A stretch of 5,677 bases of DNA, from contig JAFGJA010000548.1 in the NCBI GenBank assembly GCA_016929355.1, forward strand, positions 1-5,677. The letters run 5' to 3'. The stretch comes from Anaerolineae bacterium (lineage in GTDB: Bacteria > Chloroflexota > Anaerolineae > Aggregatilineales > Aggregatilineaceae). A program made the position numbers and the translations under genes. Below the pieces are notes generated by a model that was not told where the DNA came from, ran no database searches, and saw only the letters and a list, made by a program, of their open reading frames with translations. Position 1 is the stretch's first letter. Every line of letters begins with the position of its first letter. Positions 1-5,677 of the stretch are shown in pieces.

Positions 1-2391
1 GCGCACCATTACGCCAATGTGATGTTTAATGTGATGCGTGGCGGCATTTTTGCCGATCAATACCGCGTTGATACAGCCGATTTGCGTGATTTCATCGCCA
101 TCCATCACCCGGCGCTGCTGCGCGATCAGGCTGATTTTTTCGCGGCCCTGCCCCCGACCATTACCCTTGCTGCGCTCAAAACGCGCGCCGAAGCGACTCG
201 CTCAGTGGATCTGATCCGGCTGTGTACGACCTATCTGCCGCTCACATTTAGCCGCCGGCATGGTGATCCTAGCCGCCCCTGGAATCGCTTTGCGATCAAT
301 CTGCGCAAACCCGACGGATCGCAGCAGTTGGATTATCAGGGGAACTGGCGCGATATTTTCCAGAACTGGGAAGCGTTGTCCTTCGCCTATCCCGAATTTC
401 TGGAGAGCATGATCGCCGTGTTCCTGAATGCGACCACCGTTGATGGCTACAACCCCTACCGCGTGACCCGCAATGGCATTGATTGGGAAGTGCCCGAACC
501 GAATAATCCCTGGGCCAATATCGGTTATTGGAGCGACCACCAGATCATTTATCTGCAAAAGTTGCTGGAAGCGTGCGCGCGGTTTTATCCCGATAAACTG
601 CCGACGCTGCTCACCAAACGCATCTATTCGTATGCCAATGTGCCTTACCGGATCAAGCCGTACAGCGCGATTGTGCAAGACCCGCGCGCTACGATTGAAT
701 TTGATTGGAACAAACACCGCCAGATTGAATCGCTGGTGCAGCAGCATGGCGCGGATGGGCGGTTGGTGCGGGACGCCAACGGGGACGTGCTGCATACCAC
801 GTTGGCCGAGAAACTGCTGAATTTGCTGCTGGCGAAGTTGGTCAACTTTGTGCCAGAGGGCGGCATCTGGATGACCACGCAGCGCCCGGAATGGAACGAC
901 GCGAATAATGCCCTGGTCGGCAAGGGGATTTCGGTGGTGACGCTGGGTTATGTGCGGCGCTATCTTGTCTTTTTCAGGGATTTATTGGCAGATAGTGGCT
1001 TGGATGAGTTGCTATTAAGCTCCGAACTCGTGACTTTGCTGGACGCGATCCGGCAGACGTTCACGGATCACTATACGCTGCTGACCGGCCAGATCACGGA
1101 TACGCAGCGCAAAACGGTGCTGGATCAACTTGGTCAGGCGGGCAGCGCGTACCGGGAGGGATGTTACACCGCCGGGTTATCTGGCAACGTGAGCGCCGTC
1201 AGTGTGGCGGACTTGATTGCGTTTTTGGATAGGACGCAGGCGATTGTGGAACATACGCTGCGCGTGAGCCAACGGGTCGATCAATTGTATCATGCGTATA
1301 ACGTGCTGCAATTGGCGGATGATCGGGCCGTGATCAAGCTTCTGTCCCAAATGTTGGAAGGGCAGGTGTCGATCCTCTCGTCGGGATTGCTCGCACCGGC
1401 TGAGGCGCTGGAACTGCTGCAAGAACTGCGCCAGAGTCCGTTGTATCGTGCGGATCAGCATAGTTATATTTTGTATCCTGACCGCGATCTACCGGGGTTC
1501 CTGGCGAAGAACAAGATCACGCTGGATGACGTGCGCGATCTGGCGCTGGTGAAAGTGTTGGTCGCCGATCACGATACGCGCCTGATCACGCAAGATGTCA
1601 ATGGGGATTATCATTTCAACGGCGATATGCGCAATGCGCGCGGCGTGGCTGGGGCTTTGGCCGCATTAGCACAAGACTCGCGCTATGCCGATCTGGTCAC
1701 GGCGGAAGCGGATGCAATTCAAGCGTTATTCGAGCGCGTGTTCAATCACGATGCATTTACCGGGCGTTCCGGGTCGTTTTTTGCTTATGAAGGCTTGGGC
1801 AGCATTTATTGGCACATGGTTTCCAAACTGCTGCTGGCGGTGCAAGAAACCGTTTATGCGGCGGCGCAAACCGATCCAGCAGTATTACCCGCATTGGTCG
1901 GTGTGTATTATGATATTCGCGCCGGATTGGGATTTAATAAAACGCCGGATGAGTACGGCGCATTTCCCACCGATCCCTATTCGCATACACCGGGCGGTCA
2001 GGGCGCGCGGCAGCCGGGTATGACAGGTATGGTTAAGGAGGAAATTCTCACGCGGTTGGGTGAATTAGGGCTGGTCATTGACCAGGGGCAAATCAACTTT
2101 GATCCGCTGCTGCTGCGTGCTGATGAACTGCTGAACGCCGCTTCGGTGCTGCGTTATGTTGATGTTACCGGCGAAGAAACACAGCTTGCAGTGCCCGCGA
2201 ATGCGCTGGCGTATACCTTCTGTCAGGTTCCGGTCATCCTGCAAACCGCCGCAGAAGCCAGTATCGAAGTCACCTTGAATGACACCACCACCAAGACTAT
2301 ACTGGGCCGCAGTCTCAGCCCGGCGTTGAGTTCCCACATCTTTTTGCGGGATGGCGTGGTGCGCCGTATTGTTGTGTCTCTGCCCAAATAG
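1..2391 (+). CDS. Large uncharacterised protein, possible (alpha/alpha)6-barrel carbohydrate enzyme (5'-partial)
   Basis: The frame is open from the first base and ends at TAG 2389-2391, giving 796 visible residues (residue 1 = codon at base 1). The GTG at 19 and the ATG at 22 are poor starts: in-frame residues AHHYAN precede them without a stop and no Shine-Dalgarno is seen, so the N-terminus lies outside the window. Conserved-looking blocks are NIGYWSDHQ (about 173-181), TQRPEWNDANNAL (293-305), YRADQHSYILYP (482-493), FNGDMRNARG (539-548), EGLGSIYWHMVSK (597-609), and a very dense block at 644-685 with GFNKTPDEYGAFP, DPYSHTPGG, QPGMTG and VKEEILTR. Most of the chain looks helical; the last ~100 residues look beta-rich. 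I recognise the motifs as those of a conserved family, often annotated hypothetical, with no function I can name. The helical core, the Glu-Trp-Asn-Asp motif (E297, D300) and the beta-type C-terminus recall GH94-like phosphorylases and other (alpha/alpha)6 enzymes; this is inference. A GH16 gene follows after 16 bases, which favours a glycan role. Whether it is secreted cannot be judged. The gene is certain; the function is not. Confidence 0.9.
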   Translation, partial: AHHYANVMFNVMRGGIFADQYRVDTADLRDFIAIHHPALLRDQADFFAALPPTITLAALKTRAEATRSVDLIRLCTTYLPLTFSRRHGDPSRPWNRFAINLRKPDGSQQLDYQGNWRDIFQNWEALSFAYPEFLESMIAVFLNATTVDGYNPYRVTRNGIDWEVPEPNNPWANIGYWSDHQIIYLQKLLEACARFYPDKLPTLLTKRIYSYANVPYRIKPYSAIVQDPRATIEFDWNKHRQIESLVQQHGADGRLVRDANGDVLHTTLAEKLLNLLLAKLVNFVPEGGIWMTTQRPEWNDANNALVGKGISVVTLGYVRRYLVFFRDLLADSGLDELLLSSELVTLLDAIRQTFTDHYTLLTGQITDTQRKTVLDQLGQAGSAYREGCYTAGLSGNVSAVSVADLIAFLDRTQAIVEHTLRVSQRVDQLYHAYNVLQLADDRAVIKLLSQMLEGQVSILSSGLLAPAEALELLQELRQSPLYRADQHSYILYPDRDLPGFLAKNKITLDDVRDLALVKVLVADHDTRLITQDVNGDYHFNGDMRNARGVAGALAALAQDSRYADLVTAEADAIQALFERVFNHDAFTGRSGSFFAYEGLGSIYWHMVSKLLLAVQETVYAAAQTDPAVLPALVGVYYDIRAGLGFNKTPDEYGAFPTDPYSHTPGGQGARQPGMTGMVKEEILTRLGELGLVIDQGQINFDPLLLRADELLNAASVLRYVDVTGEETQLAVPANALAYTFCQVPVILQTAAEASIEVTLNDTTTKTILGRSLSPALSSHIFLRDGVVRRIVVSLPK

Positions 2392-2395
2392 CAGC

Positions 2396-2400
2396 GAGAG
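2396..2400 (+). promoter_or_regulatory. Weak ribosome binding site of the GH16 gene
   Basis: GAGAG lies seven bases before the ATG at 2408, just after the stop of the upstream gene. It is only a partial match to the anti-Shine-Dalgarno partner, but the spacing is right. It supports 2408 as the start over the in-frame ATG at 2351, which lies inside the upstream gene and would put a non-signal-like 19-residue extension before a good signal peptide. No promoter is visible in the 16-base gap, so expression is probably by read-through from upstream. Confidence 0.45.
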
Positions 2401-2407
2401 TGGTTTT

Positions 2408-3862
2408 ATGAAGCGATTGATCACCCTGACCCTGATCATCACCCTGTTTAGCGCGGCGTTTCTCAATATGTCTGGTATGCAGGCGGCGGACGAAAACCCG
2501 CCGCTTTTGCTGGCCGCTTTTGAAGGCAGCATCGGTTATACGGCGGACGACTATTATAACCAGATCGGTTTGGTGTCGTGGGGCGATACAACGGGCAATA
2601 TTGTCTTAAACGCTGTTGCTGCCGATGGTGATCTTGTGTTGCCGGATCAGGTGGGCGCGAATACAGTTCTCAGTATTACCTATGATATTGCCGGGTATGG
2701 TGGGTTTTCTCATGTGCTGACCGATGGCATGGATTGGCTGCCGCAGGATTGGACACGTTACGCTACGTTTGATTTCTGGCTCTATGGCGCGAATTCGGGC
2801 GGTGAAATTCAGGTGGAGATCTTCGATAATCGCGCGCCGGAGTCCGCGACGGATACGGCGGAGCGCTGGTATTACCGGATCGTGGATGATGTGACCGGCT
2901 GGCGGTTTTTCAGTTTGCCGTTTGCCTATTTCCAACGACGCACGGATTGGCAGCCGGCTGGCGCGCCGGATGATGGTTTGGGGCTGACTGAAGTGCATGG
3001 CTATGCGTTCAGTTTTCCGGCAGGCGTGGGATCGCGCACCAACTATCTCGACAATGTGGCTGTGTCTGGTCCGTTGCATTACATGCCCGCCGCCGTTCAA
3101 ACCAGCGCCGATCCTGCACCCTATAACGCGGCTGGTGACTGGCAACTGGTCTGGAGCGATGAGTTTGAGGCAGTCGCCGGGACGCCGCTTGATGCCCGGT
3201 TTTGGACGTGTGAACAAGGCGGGCATGGTTGGGGCAATGATCAGCTTGAATACAATACGAGTCGCCTTGTAAATGTGGCGCAGACCGGCGATAGCAATCT
3301 GGCGATCACGGCGCGCGAAGAAAACTATCAGGCAAATGTTTATACGTCCGCGCGTTGCAATACGATGGATAAAATCGAATTCACTTATGGCAAAGTCGAG
3401 GCGCGGATCAAGTTGCCGGAGGGACAGGGCATCTGGCCAGCATTCTGGATGTTGGGCGCAAGTTTCCCCGGCGTGAGTTGGCCTGATACTGGCGAAATCG
3501 ACATCATGGAGTATATCGGCGCGGAACCTTTTACGGTGTATGGTACGATTCATGGGCCGGGCTATTCGGGCACTGATGGATTGAGTATGCCATATAACAC
3601 TGATGTACTGTTAGCCGATGATTATCATGTGTTCGGCATCGAATGGGAGCCGGACGTGATTCGCTGGTATATAGATGGCGAACTGTTCCACACCGTTACC
3701 GCCGCCGATCTCGATGGGTTGGGGGAGTGGGTGTATGATCACGATTTCTATGTGATCATCAATGTGGCAGTGGGAGGTACTTGGCCGGGCAGTCCCGATG
3801 ACACAACCGTTTTCCCGCAGCAAATGCTGATCGATTGGGTGCGCGTTTACCAACGGAACTGA
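2408..3862 (+). CDS. Secreted GH16 endo-beta-1,3-glucanase (laminarinase type) with N-terminal CBM11-like module
   Basis: A 484-residue exported enzyme expected to hydrolyse internal beta-1,3 (or mixed 1,3-1,4) bonds in glucans such as laminarin. Residues 1-26 form a signal peptide: MKR, a hydrophobic stretch of about 16 residues, and a likely cut near MQA-AD. No lipobox or LPXTG is seen. Residues about 32-222 are an Asp/Trp/Tyr-rich beta-sandwich (QDWTRYATFDFWLYG, IFDNR, DDVTGW, NYLDNV) resembling CBM11, a family known to bind beta-1,4 and mixed-linkage glucans. A short Ala/Pro-rich linker (223-240) leads to the GH16 domain (244-483): LVWSDEF, WGNDQLEYNT, YGKVEARIKLP, GIWPAFWMLG, GEIDIMEYIG, IHGPGYSG, NVAVGGTWPG and the closing WVRVYQ. 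The GH16 E-x-D-x-x-E signature is intact: nucleophile E363, D365, acid/base E368. Motif order fits the laminarinase-type subfamily (GH16_3). The mature protein has only two cysteines, C268 and C317. It probably shares a transcript with the gene 16 bases upstream. GH16 assignment is secure; the exact substrate is inferred, and the CBM family is less certain. Confidence 0.95.
   Translation: MKRLITLTLIITLFSAAFLNMSGMQAADENPPLLLAAFEGSIGYTADDYYNQIGLVSWGDTTGNIVLNAVAADGDLVLPDQVGANTVLSITYDIAGYGGFSHVLTDGMDWLPQDWTRYATFDFWLYGANSGGEIQVEIFDNRAPESATDTAERWYYRIVDDVTGWRFFSLPFAYFQRRTDWQPAGAPDDGLGLTEVHGYAFSFPAGVGSRTNYLDNVAVSGPLHYMPAAVQTSADPAPYNAAGDWQLVWSDEFEAVAGTPLDARFWTCEQGGHGWGNDQLEYNTSRLVNVAQTGDSNLAITAREENYQANVYTSARCNTMDKIEFTYGKVEARIKLPEGQGIWPAFWMLGASFPGVSWPDTGEIDIMEYIGAEPFTVYGTIHGPGYSGTDGLSMPYNTDVLLADDYHVFGIEWEPDVIRWYIDGELFHTVTAADLDGLGEWVYDHDFYVIINVAVGGTWPGSPDDTTVFPQQMLIDWVRVYQRN
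3735..3759. repeat. Perfect 8-bp inverted repeat inside the GH16 gene
   Basis: ATGATCAC (3735-3742) and GTGATCAT (3752-3759) are exact reverse complements separated by nine bases. They lie in codons for the DHDFYVIIN stretch just before the conserved NVAVGG motif. The hairpin is possible but has no U-run after it, and protein conservation explains the bases well enough. Probably incidental. Confidence 0.3.
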
Positions 3863-3883
3863 TACAGAAATCTCGAACAACGG

Positions 3884-3896
3884 ATAACCAGGTTAT
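3884..3896. repeat. 13-base palindrome at the convergent gene junction, possible weak bidirectional terminator
   Basis: ATAACC and GGTTAT flank a single central A (3890), forming a perfect palindrome in the only spacer between the two converging genes (3863-3892); it also covers the kinase stop codon (TAA on the - strand at 3895-3893). As RNA it could fold only into a short AT-rich four-pair stem with a five-base loop. No T-run follows in either direction, so it is not a classical rho-independent terminator. No other stop signal is seen in the 30-base gap. Confidence 0.3.
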
Positions 3897-5677
3897 TGAT
3901 TGGGCGTAAAAAGGCCGTTTAAGGTCGTTTGCAGCCAGCGCATAATTTCACTTGGTTTCAGACCGGATGGCTTGCTGATGCACATCGGCAGTGTTAAGAG
4001 ATTGGAGTGATCGATTTCCTCATAGGCGGTGATGATCACGATCCGAATATCGCGCAAGTTTTCATTGTTCTGAATGTGTTGGATGACTTGTTGCCCATCC
4101 ATATCGGGTAAATTCAGATCAAGCAGGATGATCTCTGGCCGGTTCCGTTTGACCATTTCGAGCGCTTCACAGCCTGTATAAGCATAGGTGATCTGGTAAT
4201 GGCGCACCGGGTTGGATAACATACGTTCGATCAGGCGCACAAAGTCCGGGTCACGATCCACCACCAGCACATTATTCAAGGTGTCACTAAACTGGCGCAG
4301 CACATCCCATAGATTTTCATAGGTGATGGGTTTGATCAAGTACCCATCCACCGCGAATCGTTGGCGGAGCGGTTCTTCGCCGGGAAGCGGGCAAGTGATG
4401 ATGACCGTTTGCGAGGTTTGCAGGGCTTGAATTACAGCTTGCAGGGCGGTCTGATCAATGGGTTCCGTGCTCGTATCAATGATGATGGCTTGCGGCATAA
4501 TCTGCATGGCGGCTCGCTGGACCTGCGCCAATTCGGGCACAACCAGAAACCGAAAATCGCTCAACGAGCGTGAGACCAGCGCGGCGGCAGAAGGGCTGCG
4601 CGTGACCAGCAAGACCACTTGCGGCTGATTGTGTTTTAGCGTGCTTTCGTCTAGCGGCACAACATCGCTGATTGGCGTGTCATGCAGCAGCGTTTCAACC
4701 TGACTCACCGGCAGACTGAACGAAAACACACTCCCCACTCCCACTTCGCTCTCCACCCATATTTTACCGCCATGTAGATTAATGAGCTGTTTACTGATCG
4801 CAAGGCCGAGTCCTGCACCTTCATTGCGGCGCTGCATGGGATTTTCAAGCTGGCGAAATGACTCGAAAATATCCGCCATATTTTTAGTGGGGATGCCGAT
4901 GCCGGTATCAGAAACCATGACAATCACTTCGCTGTCCTGCGGGGCAGCGCTGACCACAATTTCGCCATCTTCGGTAAAGCGCGCCGCATTGTTGAGCAAA
5001 TTCAGTATCACCTGTTTGAGCCGCACCGCATCGCCCCAGATGGAGGGCAATTGGTCTGGCAAATGGGTGCGCAGCACTAAGCCACGTCCCTCAACCAGTT
5101 GGCGGGCGGTGCTGATCGCATCGTCAATGACTGTTAACAGATCGAGTTCTTCCGATTCCAGGCTCATGTAGGCCGATTCCAGACGGGCGAGATCGAGCAC
5201 GTCGTTGACTAAATCCTGTAGGTGCGCTGCATTGCGGTACACTACACTGAGATCACGCAGATAGGCCGGGGGCAGGGAACCGCCGTAATATTCCGGCGAC
5301 TTGATCATCGTTTCGGTAAAGCCCGCGATCAGGTTAAGAGGCGTGCGGAGTTCGTGACTGATCGTTTGCGCAAACTGCTGCTTGAGTTTGCGGGCTTCAT
5401 CCGCCTGATTACGGGTTTGGACTAACATCACATTGGATCGTTGCAGCTTGGCGAGGGTCGTGTCGAGTTGTTTGAGAACCTGTTCCAGCCGCGCTTTATG
5501 TTCGCGGGCGATCAATTCATTTTTGTGTGCTTCTTCGTAGCCGTTAATGGTCCAGTCGAGCGTTGTGCGCAGATTTTTGGTCGAAATAAAAATGGCAATG
5601 GTGGTCAGGGTGAGCGTCGTCATTGGCGTAAAAATGTCCGAGGGACGCAGATCAGTATTGAGCGTATGCGCCATTAA
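3893..5677 (-). CDS. Hybrid sensor histidine kinase with degenerate and intact receiver domains (5'-partial)
   Basis: A membrane-linked two-component kinase that autophosphorylates on His and passes the phosphate to a fused receiver. The first visible ATG (5674-5672) is preceded by an in-frame Leu codon at the window edge and has no visible ribosome site, so the gene probably continues outside and lacks its sensor region here. Numbering from that ATG (593 residues): 14-31 is a hydrophobic segment, probably the last membrane helix; about 46-100 is a charged, coiled-coil-like signalling helix; HisKA follows with phospho-acceptor H107 in TISHELRTPLNLI; HATPase_c spans about 212-322 with N-box NLLNNA (225-230), G1 DTGIGI (256-261), F-box IFESFRQ and G2 GAGLGLAISKQ. 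Residues about 351-463 are a degenerate receiver, and 467-585 a complete receiver: D473 and D475, phospho-acceptor D519 in LLDLNLPDMDG, T549 and K568. No DNA-binding or output domain follows; the protein ends shortly after the last receiver. The stop lies 30 bases from the converging glucanase gene. The signal sensed and the partner are unknown. Kinase assignment is secure. Confidence 0.96.
   Translation of the reverse strand, partial: LMAHTLNTDLRPSDIFTPMTTLTLTTIAIFISTKNLRTTLDWTINGYEEAHKNELIAREHKARLEQVLKQLDTTLAKLQRSNVMLVQTRNQADEARKLKQQFAQTISHELRTPLNLIAGFTETMIKSPEYYGGSLPPAYLRDLSVVYRNAAHLQDLVNDVLDLARLESAYMSLESEELDLLTVIDDAISTARQLVEGRGLVLRTHLPDQLPSIWGDAVRLKQVILNLLNNAARFTEDGEIVVSAAPQDSEVIVMVSDTGIGIPTKNMADIFESFRQLENPMQRRNEGAGLGLAISKQLINLHGGKIWVESEVGVGSVFSFSLPVSQVETLLHDTPISDVVPLDESTLKHNQPQVVLLVTRSPSAAALVSRSLSDFRFLVVPELAQVQRAAMQIMPQAIIIDTSTEPIDQTALQAVIQALQTSQTVIITCPLPGEEPLRQRFAVDGYLIKPITYENLWDVLRQFSDTLNNVLVVDRDPDFVRLIERMLSNPVRHYQITYAYTGCEALEMVKRNRPEIILLDLNLPDMDGQQVIQHIQNNENLRDIRIVIITAYEEIDHSNLLTLPMCISKPSGLKPSEIMRWLQTTLNGLFTPNQ

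Noticed and set aside
19..24. GTG at 19 or ATG at 22 as the true start of the first gene
   Set aside because: The frame stays open to the left edge with protein-like residues AHHYAN, there is no ribosome site, and the sequence starts mid-motif (HYANVMFNVMRGG), which looks internal.
202..795. Open frame of 197 codons on the - strand inside the first gene
   Set aside because: It is antisense to clearly conserved protein blocks, has no ribosome site or recognisable motif, and its composition mirrors the codons of the sense strand.
2034..2041. Strong Shine-Dalgarno-like AAGGAGG run inside the first gene
   Set aside because: It encodes the conserved VKEEIL block, and no start codon of a plausible gene follows at the right distance.
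2351..2407. Earlier in-frame ATG for the GH16 protein at 2351
   Set aside because: It lies inside the upstream gene, adds 19 residues that do not look like a signal peptide, and lacks a ribosome site. The ATG at 2408 has GAGAG at the right spacing and begins MKR plus a hydrophobic core.
2065..2532. Open frame of 155 codons on the - strand spanning the junction of the first two genes
   Set aside because: It overlaps the signal peptide and CBM start of the glucanase and the end of the first gene. No motif and no plausible start signal were found.
2606..3553. Long open frame of 315 codons on the - strand inside the GH16 gene
   Set aside because: It is fully antisense to a gene with an intact catalytic motif. 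Its product is rich in Arg, His and Ile without domain motifs, typical of a shadow frame in this base composition.
4782..5171. Open frame of 129 codons on the + strand inside the kinase gene
   Set aside because: It is antisense to the HATPase and HisKA motifs and its Ser/Arg-rich product has no domain features.

Overview
The window holds three protein-coding genes and almost no non-coding DNA. Two are on the + strand in tandem: the 3' part of a large uncharacterised protein at 1-2391, then a secreted GH16 endo-beta-glucanase at 2408-3862. The third, on the - strand (5677-3893), converges on them and encodes a membrane-associated hybrid sensor histidine kinase. Both outer genes run off the window edges, so the start of the first and the sensor end of the kinase are missing. 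No RNA gene, insertion sequence, CRISPR array or phage-like feature was seen.

Organism: bacterial, moderately GC-rich by eye (no count was made). The kinase has the order signalling helix, HisKA, HATPase_c, degenerate receiver, intact receiver, with 'FAQTISHELRTPLNLI'-type wording around the phospho-histidine. The glucanase carries an N-terminal CBM11-like module. From memory both styles are common in Chloroflexota, especially Anaerolineae-like genomes. This is a moderate-confidence inference and not a proof.

Region by region: 1-2391 is one open frame with no stop, dense in aromatic and acidic motifs, and with an all-helical middle followed by a short beta-rich C-terminus. I recognise it as a conserved family but know no demonstrated function. 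Its layout and one Glu-Trp-Asn-Asp motif suggest an (alpha/alpha)6-barrel carbohydrate enzyme, distantly like GH94 phosphorylases. After 16 bases comes the glucanase, with signal peptide, CBM11-like module, linker and GH16 catalytic domain with an intact E-x-D-x-x-E motif. A 30-base junction with a 13-base palindrome separates it from the kinase stop codon.

How they may work together: the spacing suggests the first two genes are co-transcribed. The secreted GH16 would cut laminarin-type or mixed-linkage beta-glucan outside the cell, and the upstream protein could act on the same polysaccharide or its oligosaccharides. The kinase belongs to a separate transcription unit. Its link to glucan use is only positional, and no DNA-binding regulator is visible. 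The most interesting item is the first gene, a good candidate for an undescribed carbohydrate-active enzyme family.
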